Positions 40,327-48,359 of a stretch of DNA of 64,000 nt are shown piece by piece. Made by a program: the position numbers and the translations under genes. Origin of the DNA: Feifania hominis. GTDB lineage: Bacteria > Bacillota > Clostridia > Oscillospirales > Feifaniaceae. Position 1 is the stretch's first letter, and each line of letters opens with the position of its first letter. The notes beneath the pieces are model-generated. The model did no database searches and was not told the origin of the DNA. It saw only the letters and a program-made list of their open reading frames with translations. Location: the NCBI RefSeq assembly GCF_014384765.1, contig NZ_JACRSP010000002.1:620001-684000 (forward strand), read 5' to 3'.

Positions 40327-41328
40327 ATGGATCATACGCCGAAAATCTACATTGAGACCACCCGCAATTACGATCGGGTCTATCCGGGCTTTGTCAACCA
40401 GTTCCGCGAGCGGGGCTATGACGTGCGCACCGTGTACGGCAACGACCTCGACGTCATCGGCCAGGAGGAGGTCAACCGCCTCTTCGCCGGCTGCGACGTG
40501 TGCGTGGTCTGTCTCGGGAAGCTGACCGCCGAGATGATGGATCTCGCGCCGAATCTGAAGATGATCGCCACCTTTGGCGCCGGCTACGACCACATCGACG
40601 TCAAGGCCGCCACCGCCCGGGGCATCCCGGTGGTCAACGGCCGCGGCGGCGGCGCCATCGCGGTGGCGGAGCTTGTGCTCGGCATGATGCTCTCCCTCTC
40701 GCGGCACATCCCCGAGATGCACGACGAGATGAGAAAGAACCTCTGGCGCTCGCGGCTGGGCACGGAGCTGCACGGCAAGACGCTTGGCATCATGGGCGTC
40801 GGCGCCATCGGCGGCGAGCTCGCGCGCATTGCCAAGAGCGGCTTCGGCATGCGGATTCTGGCTCACGATCTGGTGGAGAATCCCGAGCTTGTCGAGCAGT
40901 TCGGCGTGAGCTATGTCGATTCCGACACGCTCTTCTCCGAGTCGGACTACATCAGCATCCACACCCCGCTACTGCCCTCGACAAGGGGAATTGTCGGGCG
41001 TGAAAAGCTCGCGCTGATGAAGCCGACGGCCTACCTGATCAATGCCTCCCGCGGCGGTGTCGTCGACGAGCGCGCGCTCTACAACGCCCTGAAGAACGGC
41101 CAGATTGCGGGCGCCGGGCTCGACGTCTTCGAGCAGGAGCCCTACATGGACAACATCTTCGCGGAATTTGAGTCGGTCATCACCACGACCCACATCGGCG
41201 CCAACACGCCGGAGACGGTCTTTCGCATCGCAAAGCTTCTCACCGAGGACATCGAGGACGTCATAAACGGCCTGCCCCCGCGGCAGAACATCGTCAACCC
41301 CGACGTCATGGCTGCCCTCGCGAAATAG
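40327..41328 (+). CDS. D-isomer-specific 2-hydroxyacid dehydrogenase
   Basis: 333 residues. NAD-binding motif GIMGVGAIGGELARIA near 150, catalytic Arg in NASRGGVVDE, Glu in AGLDVFEQEP and His in TTTHIGANTPE. The family reduces 2-keto acids or oxidises D-2-hydroxy acids. GGAGG lies before the ATG. As the last gene of the importer operon (spacing 13 bp) it probably acts on the product of the two lyases; a glyoxylate/hydroxypyruvate-type substrate is an alternative. Confidence 0.92.
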   Translation: MDHTPKIYIETTRNYDRVYPGFVNQFRERGYDVRTVYGNDLDVIGQEEVNRLFAGCDVCVVCLGKLTAEMMDLAPNLKMIATFGAGYDHIDVKAATARGIPVVNGRGGGAIAVAELVLGMMLSLSRHIPEMHDEMRKNLWRSRLGTELHGKTLGIMGVGAIGGELARIAKSGFGMRILAHDLVENPELVEQFGVSYVDSDTLFSESDYISIHTPLLPSTRGIVGREKLALMKPTAYLINASRGGVVDERALYNALKNGQIAGAGLDVFEQEPYMDNIFAEFESVITTTHIGANTPETVFRIAKLLTEDIEDVINGLPPRQNIVNPDVMAALAK

Positions 41329-41335
41329 GCCCCCG

Positions 41336-41375
41336 GGGGAGGCGCCGCCGCAGCCGCGGGACGCCTCCCCATTTT
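41336..41375 (+). terminator. Terminator of the importer-lyase-dehydrogenase operon
   Basis: GGGGAGGCG and CGCCTCCCC with a 17-base GC-rich loop, then ATTTT. Confidence 0.75.
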
Positions 41376-41376
41376 C

Positions 41377-41406
41377 ATTTCAAACGGATGAAATTGGATT
41401 TTCATC
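41377..41406 (+). promoter_or_regulatory. Overlapping inverted half-sites at the regulator promoter
   Basis: ATTTCA (41377-41382), ATGAAAT (41388-41394) and TTTCATC (41400-41406) form two overlapping inverted repeats, each with a 6-base spacer, sharing the middle half-site. The last half-site covers the -35 box. Confidence 0.5.
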
Positions 41407-41428
41407 TACTGGCTCCATTCGCTATAAT
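41399..41428 (+). promoter_or_regulatory. Promoter of the BTAD regulator gene
   Basis: TTTTCA at 41399-41404 and TATAAT at 41423-41428 with an 18-bp spacer, 26 bp before the start. Confidence 0.6.
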
Positions 41429-41453
41429 AGGAGAAAAAGGAGGGGATTTGCGC

Positions 41454-44321
41454 ATGATTGAGGTTCAGATGCTCGGCACGCCGTCCATCCGCCGGGACGG
41501 GGAACCCGTCGGTTTTCCCTACCGCAAGGCGGAGGGGCTCTTCTATTTTCTCTGCGTCAGAAAGAGCATCACCCGCGAGGAGGCCACCGGCATCTTCTGG
41601 GCCGGCAGCGATGAGAAGACCGCCAAGAAGAATCTGCGCGACGCGATTTACAAAATACGCCGTGTCCTCGGGGAGGATGTGCTTCTAATGGGCGGCAACA
41701 CCACGGTCCGTCTGAATCCCCAGGCCAAAATCGTCACCGATCTGGACGATCTCAGCGGCGAGAATATCCTCTCACGGTGGAAAGGCGACTTTTTAAGCTA
41801 CTTCTTCATCAAAAACTGCTACGAGTTTGAGAGCTGGGTCGAGGACCAGCGCGGCGTCTGCCGCAGGCTCTACAAGCTGGCGCTTCAGGACCAGCTCGGC
41901 CGTATGGCCGACGAGCGGCGCCTCGAGGAGATCAGCGAGTACAGCTCTCTGCTCATCAAAAACGACATCTACAACGAGGAGACCTACCGCCACCTCATGC
42001 GCATCTATGCGCGCAACGGGGACTATGGCTCGGCGGTCAAACTCTACTATAAGCTCTGCTCGGTTCTCTCAACCGATCTTGAGGAGGAGCCGTCCGCGGA
42101 GACCACCCAGCTCTTTCGGGACATTCTGCGCCTCAAGGGGGAGCAGCCCGAGAGCGCCGCAGCCGCCGCGACGCCCTTTGAGTGGTTTCCCGGCAACTAC
42201 CAGATTGCGACCCATCTGGGCGAGTTCAAAAAGGACCGCGCCGCCTCGATTCTGCTCTGCGGCGAGGTGGGAATCGGCAAGACGACGCTGCTGCGCGCAG
42301 CGCGGCATCTCGCCGAAAACGAGGATCTTCTGACCCTGTTTCACACCTGTACGCGCGCCGAGCGCGAGCTGTATCTCCAGTCGTGGTATGACATGCTCTC
42401 GCAGCTTGCGCGTGCCGCCCGGCAGGGGGGCGTCTCGCTCAGCGCCGAGGCCGAGCGAAAGCTGATGAACTTCTTTCCCACCACAGCCGCCGGCGATCTC
42501 GTCACAGGCGGTCCGTCCGGGCGCCACCGCGTCAAATACGCGGAGGATCTGATCACCGATCTCTTCTCCCATGAGCTGAAAAATCAGAAAGTTGTGCTGC
42601 TGCTCGACGACATCCAGTGGATGGATGCCATCGGCAGACAGCTTTTATCGAGTCTGCTCTCCCAGTTGGGACCGGGGCGGATCATCCTCATTGCGAGCTG
42701 CCGGGAGGACTGGCGCCCCGAGCTCGGCGGCTTTGTGGTGCCACTGCTCGAGAGGGAACTTCTCACCGAGATTGCCATTCCGCGGCTCACGGAGGCCGAC
42801 ATGCGCCGCCTCGCGGGAGATCTCTGCCCCGACTGTGACGGGCAGACCCTCGCGAAGCTCTCGCGCCGCTGCGGCGGCAACACGCTGTTCTTTCTGGAAC
42901 TTCTCGGCACACTGGAGCGCGGCGCAGAGGGCGAGCCGACGCCGCGGATTACAAACGCGCTCAAGAGTGTGCTACTCGATCTCTCCGAGGGCGAGGGGCA
43001 GCTTTTGCAGATGGCCTCTCTCTACCCGGACGAGGTATCACTCGCCGATTTCAAGCGGCTTTTGCCGCTGCCTGAGCTCGAAATTTTCGCCGTGATCGAG
43101 CGGCTTCTCGCCAAGGGCATTCTCATTGAGAGCCCGGCCGGCCGCTCGGTGCGCTACCACTTCACCCACCCGCTGCTGCGCGACTACATCCACACCCAGA
43201 TGTCCCTCGGCAAGCGCAATGTGCTCCACAGCAGCATCGCCCAGGACTTTGAGCAGTCCTACCACCGCTCCCACAGCGCCGAGCTTCTGCCCAAGATTGT
43301 CTACCACTACCGCCAGTGCGGCCGGGAGGCAGGCGTCTACCAGTACCGTGTGGACTACCTTGAGAGCGTGCTGACCCTCTACCACGAACTGTACCCCATT
43401 CTCGAGGGACCGGTGGAGCGCCGCGCGGCAAACCGGGAGATTGTCGTCGATCCCGAGGAAATCCGACAGCTTCACGGCGAGGTCACACAGCTCGCCCAGC
43501 GCGACGACGACGCGCTGCCGCTTGCCATGAAGATGAGCTTTGTGCTCGGACGCAGCGCTGTGCATGCCTGCGACAGCGTCGCGGCGCTCGAGCATCTGCG
43601 GTGCAGCATGGAACTCGCGGCGCGCCTTGAGGACGACGTGCAGCAGCTCAAAAATTACCGCCAGATGGTCTACCACAGTCTTCTGACCGCAAACCAGGAG
43701 GTGATGCGCGACTACCTGGGGCGGGCGTTTTCCCTGCTTGAGCGGCGGGAGGATATGCTCGAGCGGTGCTGGTTCATGCAGATGCGGGGGCTCTACCTGC
43801 TGCGCGAGAGGCAGTACACGGACGCGGAGAATGTGCTGCTCGACGCGCTCGATCTGCACAAAAAGTGCAACACCAAACACAGCTTCTACCTGACCGGCGT
43901 GCCGGGCTGCTACAACATCCTCGGGCTCTGCTACAGCGCCTGCGGGGACGATCTGACCGCGCTGCGCTACTTCGATCAGGCCATTCGCATCGGCAAAAAG
44001 ACCGTGCTGGTAAATGCCCTGCCCTGCATCTATGCAAACGCCGGCCAGGCCCTCTATCACGCGCGCCTGTTCGACGAGGCCGAGACCTACTACCGCGAGG
44101 CCGCGGCTCTGCACGAGAAGACCGGTGTGATCTACGGCCGCCAGCGGGTTGAGGCACACCTTGCGCTTCTGCTGCTGCGGCAGGGGGCGGCCGAGCAGGC
44201 GGTCGGCCACTACCACGAGGCGCTGCGCATAGCCGAGCTGCTGCGGGACAACCAGATGCCGGCGCTGCTCGACGAGATCTATCAGCGCCTCAACGAGAGC
44301 GGCAAGCCCCAACCCGTGTGA
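41454..44321 (+). CDS. Large SARP-like regulator: winged helix, BTAD, ATPase and TPR-like C-terminus
   Basis: 955 residues. An OmpR-type winged helix (about 1-85, IEVQMLGTPSIRRDGEPV start) is joined to a BTAD domain (about 95-235). An NTPase domain follows with Walker A GEVGIGKTTLLRAA near 270 and Walker B LLLDDIQWMDA near 380, then a winged-helix region and helical repeats to the end (AAALHEKTGVIYGRQRVEAH). The order matches LAL/SARP signal-integrating regulators, more common in actinobacteria. AAGGAGGGG precedes the ATG. It directly follows the importer operon and probably controls it. Confidence 0.88.
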   Translation: MIEVQMLGTPSIRRDGEPVGFPYRKAEGLFYFLCVRKSITREEATGIFWAGSDEKTAKKNLRDAIYKIRRVLGEDVLLMGGNTTVRLNPQAKIVTDLDDLSGENILSRWKGDFLSYFFIKNCYEFESWVEDQRGVCRRLYKLALQDQLGRMADERRLEEISEYSSLLIKNDIYNEETYRHLMRIYARNGDYGSAVKLYYKLCSVLSTDLEEEPSAETTQLFRDILRLKGEQPESAAAAATPFEWFPGNYQIATHLGEFKKDRAASILLCGEVGIGKTTLLRAARHLAENEDLLTLFHTCTRAERELYLQSWYDMLSQLARAARQGGVSLSAEAERKLMNFFPTTAAGDLVTGGPSGRHRVKYAEDLITDLFSHELKNQKVVLLLDDIQWMDAIGRQLLSSLLSQLGPGRIILIASCREDWRPELGGFVVPLLERELLTEIAIPRLTEADMRRLAGDLCPDCDGQTLAKLSRRCGGNTLFFLELLGTLERGAEGEPTPRITNALKSVLLDLSEGEGQLLQMASLYPDEVSLADFKRLLPLPELEIFAVIERLLAKGILIESPAGRSVRYHFTHPLLRDYIHTQMSLGKRNVLHSSIAQDFEQSYHRSHSAELLPKIVYHYRQCGREAGVYQYRVDYLESVLTLYHELYPILEGPVERRAANREIVVDPEEIRQLHGEVTQLAQRDDDALPLAMKMSFVLGRSAVHACDSVAALEHLRCSMELAARLEDDVQQLKNYRQMVYHSLLTANQEVMRDYLGRAFSLLERREDMLERCWFMQMRGLYLLRERQYTDAENVLLDALDLHKKCNTKHSFYLTGVPGCYNILGLCYSACGDDLTALRYFDQAIRIGKKTVLVNALPCIYANAGQALYHARLFDEAETYYREAAALHEKTGVIYGRQRVEAHLALLLLRQGAAEQAVGHYHEALRIAELLRDNQMPALLDEIYQRLNESGKPQPV

Positions 44322-44373
44322 CATCTCCGCCCCGGGTCCTCCACTGCCCGGCGGCATATGGATTTTTCCCCTG

Positions 44374-44405
44374 AGAGAGGACCGGCAACTGCCGGTCCTC
44401 TCTTT
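44374..44405 (+). terminator. Terminator after the BTAD regulator
   Basis: AGAGAGGACCGGC and GCCGGTCCTCTCT with an AACT loop, then TTA. Confidence 0.75.
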
Positions 44406-44461
44406 ACGCGCCAAATAACTATACTTTTCGTTAATAAACTGCTAATTTTTCAATATTGTAA

Positions 44462-44490
44462 TTGACATTTATAGGAAAATCTAATATGGT
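44462..44490 (+). promoter_or_regulatory. Promoter of the riboswitch-controlled gene
   Basis: TTGACA at 44462-44467 and TATGGT at 44485-44490 with a 17-bp spacer. Transcription would begin near 44497, at the 5' edge of the aptamer. Confidence 0.65.
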
Positions 44491-44496
44491 AGATGC

Positions 44497-44590
44497 AATT
44501 CAACAATGGGCAAAACCGGTGAAAACCGGCGACGCAAAGCTAGAGGGTCTTCGTCTTCGGACATGGCAGCCAGCTGCGGTTCAACGCGCT
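44497..44590 (+). promoter_or_regulatory. Cyclic-di-GMP-I (GEMM) riboswitch aptamer
   Basis: The core matches the GEMM pattern: GGGCAAAACCGG, a GAAA tetraloop stem ACCGGTGAAAACCGG, the invariant GACGCAAAGCTA, a second stem with GGGTC/GAC, then ATGGCAGCCAGCT. Downstream, CCTGC (about 44634) and GCAGG (about 44652) could form a switch stem followed by TCATTGTTTTGT, suggesting control by termination. The regulated gene starts at 44698. Confidence 0.85.
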
Positions 44591-44697
44591 TACTCTGGAG
44601 GGGGGAAGCGGTTAAATCGTTGCGCCCGCCGGCCTGCAGGACTTTGTCTCGCAGGTCATTGTTTTGTCACGACGCGCAGAGGGAAAGGGATAAGAGA

Positions 44698-44952
44698 ATG
44701 TATCAGATGATCAGCGGTACCTACCGGTTGGATGGGAGATCTTACACATCTTATGGGATCCAATGCGGCGACACAAGAATTGAGGACGTCACGACAAACA
44801 GGCCGGCACTCGCCGCCTTTCTGGCACAGTGCAACCACGGCGCTCTGGCGCCGTGTCACCTCGCGGACGAGCTTGAGGACTTTTTCGCGAGGCCGGCTCC
44901 GATCACCGGCTATGCGGTTCCCGTGGAGGACGGGCTGCCGTGCGCCATTTGA
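44698..44952 (+). CDS. DUF6514-like small protein under c-di-GMP riboswitch control
   Basis: 84 residues, starting MYQMISGTYRLDGRSYTSYGIQCGD. It has an N-terminal beta part (YGIQC) and a C-terminal helical part (RPALAAFLAQCN, ADELEDFF). The layout and YGI.C pattern resemble the DUF6514 family of Clostridia; family call by memory only. GAGGGAAAGGGAT lies before the ATG. It is a single-gene unit between two terminators, so it is the riboswitch's only target here. Confidence 0.7.
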   Translation: MYQMISGTYRLDGRSYTSYGIQCGDTRIEDVTTNRPALAAFLAQCNHGALAPCHLADELEDFFARPAPITGYAVPVEDGLPCAI

Positions 44953-44956
44953 AAAC

Positions 44957-44993
44957 AAAAGCAGCCCCCGCAAGAGGCGGGGGCTGCTTTTTT
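44957..44993. terminator. Bidirectional terminator between convergent genes
   Basis: AAAAGCAGCCCCCGC and GCGGGGGCTGCTTTTTT with a 5-base loop; serves the DUF6514-like gene and the SDR gene. Confidence 0.92.
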
Positions 44994-45001
44994 ACATTGT
45001 G

Positions 45002-45781
45002 TCAGGGACGCTGGCCCATGCCGCCCTCGAGGGTGAGGGTCTCGCCGGACATGTATTTGAAGTCGGGCGAGCCGAGCAGCACGCAGACGCGGCCGATGTC
45101 CTTTTCCGGGTCGCCGAAGCGGCCCATGGGAACGGCCTTGAGGTTCTTCTCATAGGCTTCAGGATAGCCCTTTTTGAAGTTTTCAAGCTGGGCTGTCATG
45201 GCAAGCGGGCAAACCACATTGACATTGATGTTGTCAGGGCCCCACTCTGTGGCAGCCACGCGCGACAGGCCGCGGATACCCTCTTTTGCCGCTGCGTAGG
45301 AGCACTGGCCGGAATTTCCGAACAGGCCGGCGCCGGAGGCGAAGTTGATGACCGAGCCCTGGGTCTGCTTGAGATAGGGGTAACACTCTCTCATATAGTA
45401 GAATGTGGCGTAGAGGCCCGAGTAGATGCCGAGGTCAAAGTGGTCCTTCGTCTGAATGGCAAGCGGAATGCCCGAGGCCGAGGCCTGGGCGTTGTTGATC
45501 AGCACGTCGATACGGCCAAAGGTGTCGACGGTCTGCCTGACAACCTCCTTGACCCGCTGCTCCGACTCCTCGTCGGGGGTGACGTCCGCCTGCAGCGCGA
45601 GCACCTTGATGCCATAGAGGCGCTCAAGCTCCTCTTTCGCGTCGAGCAGCTTCTGCTCGTTTCTGCCGGTCAGAACCAGATTTGCGCCCTCCTTGGCGTA
45701 GGCGACCGCAATGCCGTAGCCGATCGACTTGGCCTTGCCGCCGCCGGTGATAATGGCAACTTTTCCGTCAAAAATACCCAT
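45002..45781 (-). CDS. Short-chain dehydrogenase/reductase
   Basis: 259 residues. The dinucleotide loop is ITGGGKAKSIGYGIA, the NNAQ motif replaces the usual NNAG, and the catalytic Ser and Tyr-x3-Lys are in INFASGAG and SYAAAKEG. The sequence looks like gluconate 5-dehydrogenase/3-oxoacyl reductase-type SDRs, so the substrate is unclear; closeness to the keto-acid locus suggests a sugar-acid or acyl substrate. AGGAGAT precedes the start. It is transcribed towards the riboswitch gene. Confidence 0.9.
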   Translation of the reverse strand: MGIFDGKVAIITGGGKAKSIGYGIAVAYAKEGANLVLTGRNEQKLLDAKEELERLYGIKVLALQADVTPDEESEQRVKEVVRQTVDTFGRIDVLINNAQASASGIPLAIQTKDHFDLGIYSGLYATFYYMRECYPYLKQTQGSVINFASGAGLFGNSGQCSYAAAKEGIRGLSRVAATEWGPDNINVNVVCPLAMTAQLENFKKGYPEAYEKNLKAVPMGRFGDPEKDIGRVCVLLGSPDFKYMSGETLTLEGGMGQRP

Positions 45782-45924
45782 GATAAATCCATCTCCTCAT
45801 ATATTTGGTGCTCTTAGAGCATTCCTCGATTCTTGTCACAGTATACTTCGCTGCCGGGTATTCGTCAAACTTCCCACTCTGCGGCAACCTTTCGGCACTC
45901 CGTTTGGATTCACCCCTATGGCCA

Positions 45925-45961
45925 AAAAATCAGCCCCCGCTGACGCGGGAGCTGATTTTTT
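45925..45961 (-). terminator. Terminator of the tRNA operon
   Basis: On the minus strand AAAAATCAGCTCCCGC, a GTCA loop, GCGGGGGCTGATTTTT. It directly follows the 3' end of tRNA-fMet. Confidence 0.88.
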
Positions 45962-46038
<77 letters not shown>

Positions 46039-46058
46039 ATATCTGGTTTTGGCGGAAG

Positions 46059-46147
46059 TGGTGCCGGAGACCGGGATCGAACCGGTACGAAGGTCACCCT
46101 TCACGGGATTTTAAGTCCCGGGCGTCTGCCAGTTCCGCCACTCCGGC
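46059..46147 (-). tRNA. tRNA-Leu (TAA anticodon)
   Basis: 89 nt class II tRNA with a long variable arm, anticodon TAA in GGGACTTAAAATCCC, GGTTCGATCCC T-arm and encoded CCA. 20 bp upstream of tRNA-fMet on the same strand, so one transcript. Confidence 0.95.
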
Positions 46148-46174
46148 GTGAACGCCGATCTTGAACGCTTAATA

Positions 46175-46203
46175 AGTATAGCACGCCGGAGTGGTGAAGT
46201 CAA
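46175..46203 (-). promoter_or_regulatory. Promoter of the tRNA-Leu/tRNA-fMet operon
   Basis: Minus-strand TTGACT (46203-46198) and TATACT (46180-46175) with a 17-bp spacer. The spacer contains an inverted copy of the first 12 bases at the start of tRNA-Leu. Confidence 0.75.
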
Positions 46204-46207
46204 GACC

Positions 46208-46570
46208 CTACTTTTTTTCCGCCGGGCGGCACAGCAGCGCGAACAGGTATCCGAAGAAGACCGCCGCCGTGATGCCGCCCGCCGCCGCCGTCACACCGCC
46301 TGTCATGGCGCCCATGAGCCCCATTTCGGCAATGGCCTGTTTGGTGCCGGTCGCGAGCAGATACCCAAAGCCCACAATGGGCACCGTCGCGCCGCAGCCG
46401 GCGTACTCGACGAGCTTCGGATAGACGCCGACGCCGGTGAGTATGACACCCGCCGTCACAAAGAGTACGACGATGCGCGCCGGAGTGAGTTTGGTCAGGT
46501 CGATGAGAAGCTGGCCCACGACGCAGATGAGCCCGCCCACGACAAACGTCTTGACAAATTCCGCAAACAT
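46208..46570 (-). CDS. spoVAE: Stage V sporulation protein AE (SpoVAE)
   Basis: 120 residues of almost all membrane helix. SpoVA family marks: VKTFVVGGLICVVGQLL, ARIVVLFVTAGVILTGVG, YPKLVEYAGCGATVPIVGFGYLLA and the terminal Gly/Ala-rich helix. SpoVAE is part of the channel moving dipicolinic acid into the spore. The usual partners spoVAC and spoVAD are not adjacent, so this is an orphan copy. AGGAATCACT precedes the ATG. Confidence 0.9.
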   Translation of the reverse strand: MFAEFVKTFVVGGLICVVGQLLIDLTKLTPARIVVLFVTAGVILTGVGVYPKLVEYAGCGATVPIVGFGYLLATGTKQAIAEMGLMGAMTGGVTAAAGGITAAVFFGYLFALLCRPAEKK

Positions 46571-46780
46571 AGTGATTCCTCGCATTCAAACAGTTTTCTT
46601 TAGTATCCGATTCACCCCGCCAAATATGCGCCGCATGCGGGACAAACTTTCTGTGCAGAAAAACTTGTCAAATTCCGTTAAAAATACCTTTCTTTTGTGA
46701 TATAATAGCCGCAAAGCGGCTGTTTATAACGGGATTCCAGCCGTGCTCCTGCACAGCTGAAAAACCGGCCGCATAAAAAA

Positions 46781-47140
46781 CCATGAACGCGTGGCGTTCA
46801 TGGTATCATAGCCGCATTCGCGACTATGATATGGAATTCAGGCCGTTTTTCCCGCCCCTTTCGGGGCAACCGAAAAACATGGCCGTATAAACCATGAACG
46901 CGTGGCGTTCATGGTATCATAGCCGCATTCGCGGCTATGATATGGAATTCAGGCCGTTTTTCCCGCCCCTTTCGGGGCAACCGAAAAACATGGCTGTATA
47001 AACCATGAACGCGTGGCGTTCATGGTATCATAGCCGCATTTGCGGCTGTGATATGGAATTTAGGCCGTTTTTCTCGCCCCTTTCGGGGCAACCGAAAAAC
47101 ATGGCCGTATAAACCATGAACGCGTGGCGTTCATGGTTTA
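46781..47140. repeat. 111-bp tandem repeat array with three stem-loops per unit
   Basis: CCATGAACGCGTGGCGTTCATGG recurs at 46781, 46892, 47003 and 47114, an exact 111-bp period: three full units and a partial fourth. Each unit holds a CCATGAACGC/GCGTTCATGG stem, a TAGCCGC/GCGGCTA stem, and a GGCCGTTTTTC...GAAAAACATGGCC stem with a GCCCCTTTCGGGGC core. Only a few bases differ between units. A decayed half copy precedes (46697-46780) and another follows (to about 47172). No gene in 46571-47312. Confidence 0.92.
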
Positions 47141-47312
47141 TAATCGCCGCGAAACGGCTATGATAAGGAAAACATGTTTTGCTTGCCCGGCGGCAGCTTC
47201 GGCGAAAACACGGCCGCAGACGCGGCTCTTTGCCGAGGGGACGTCTGTTTTGTTTCATCACTTCGGCGGCGGCTTTGCCGGCGCCTCGAATCTTGCTTAT
47301 AGGAGAGTGCTT
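47141..47312. other. Spacer before the DUF975 gene
   Basis: Decayed repeat pieces (GCCGCGAAACGGC), then GC-rich sequence without visible coding. No T-box, SAM or other riboswitch-like motif was found ahead of the metG operon. Confidence 0.5.
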
Positions 47313-48359
47313 ATGGCCGATCAGGGCGTCGTCAGACGCAACATCAAGCGCATTGCCCGGCGCTGTCTGAACGGGTATTACTTTACGGGGATCGCGATGC
47401 TGCTGACCCATCTGCTGATCCTGCTCGGTATCACGGCCGTGCAGAACACCATGTTCACGGTCTTCCGCGTCAATCTCTTCACAGTTGAAAACATCGAGAA
47501 TCTCATGCGCGGCCGGCTCTTTCTGCCGCTGTGGCAGCTCGGCCTCTACGGCGGGGCGCTGTTTGTCATTTCGCTGATCGTGCTGCCGCTCTCCTTTGGC
47601 ATCTGCGAGTGGCACTATCACCTGACCGACGAAAATCCCGGCAGCTTTGTGACCCTGTTCAACTGGTATGGCAGCGCAAAGCTCTATTTCAAATGCCTCG
47701 CCCTGCGGCTGAATGTGGTTTTGCGCCTGGTCTTCTGGGGATCCATCCCTGTGGCGGCCGGCGTCTTTTCGGCCATCTTTGTCGGGCGGATGCTCACCGA
47801 CCTTGCGCTCGACCCGCTGCTCGGGGGGCTTATCACCGGCGCGCTGATTCTGGTGACAGCCGTGGCGTTGGTCTGGTTTCTGATCTTCACGCGGCGCTAT
47901 GCCATGTGCGACTATCTGCTGGTTCGCGACCCCGATAAAAAAATCCGCCAGATCATCCGCGAGAGCTGCCGCTTCATGCGCGGCCACAAGCTCGAGCATG
48001 TGGTCTTCACCCTCTCCTTTTTCGGGTGGTTTCTGCTCGTGGCTCTCACATTCGGCCTGTCTCTGATCTTCACCATGCCCTATCTGCGCGAATGCTACAC
48101 AGTCTTCTACAACTACTGCCACGACACTCACGAGCTTCGAATGCGCCGGGGCGACGACACGGCGTCGGCTGTCCCAGATGAGGCGCCCGCACCGCCGGCG
48201 CAGCCCCAGCCGGAGCCTGCGCCGCAGGCCGTGTCCGAGCCCGAGCCGCCAGAGCCCCCGCAGAGCATCTCACCGGCCGAGCCGCCGCGCCCTGTGGGGC
48301 CGGTATTTGAGCCCCAGGCCCCCATTGACAATGACAAAGGAGACGAACAGCATGCCTGA
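47313..48359 (+). CDS. DUF975-family membrane protein
   Basis: 348 residues with about five or six membrane helices and a 90-residue Pro/Glu-rich cytoplasmic tail. DUF975 marks: RRYAMCDYLLVRDPDKKIRQIIRES..FMRGHK and the following FFGWFLLVALTFGLSLIF helix. Function unknown; often found in Clostridia near secretion or immunity genes. ATG at 47313 with AGGAGAG upstream. Overlaps metG by 8 bp. The Pro-rich tail (residues about 275-345) is likely disordered. Confidence 0.88.
   Translation: MADQGVVRRNIKRIARRCLNGYYFTGIAMLLTHLLILLGITAVQNTMFTVFRVNLFTVENIENLMRGRLFLPLWQLGLYGGALFVISLIVLPLSFGICEWHYHLTDENPGSFVTLFNWYGSAKLYFKCLALRLNVVLRLVFWGSIPVAAGVFSAIFVGRMLTDLALDPLLGGLITGALILVTAVALVWFLIFTRRYAMCDYLLVRDPDKKIRQIIRESCRFMRGHKLEHVVFTLSFFGWFLLVALTFGLSLIFTMPYLRECYTVFYNYCHDTHELRMRRGDDTASAVPDEAPAPPAQPQPEPAPQAVSEPEPPEPPQSISPAEPPRPVGPVFEPQAPIDNDKGDEQHA

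Noticed and set aside
46781..47140. Possible CRISPR array
   Set aside because: The 111-bp units are contiguous without unique spacers, are far longer than CRISPR repeats, and no cas gene is present.
47124..47312. Start of the DUF975 protein inside the repeat array
   Set aside because: The upstream 63 codons contain repeat sequence; the ATG at 47313 has a good AGGAGAG site and a normal family N-terminus.
47141..47312. T-box or SAM riboswitch before the metG operon
   Set aside because: No T-box sequence (TGGNACC-like), specifier stem or SAM core is visible.
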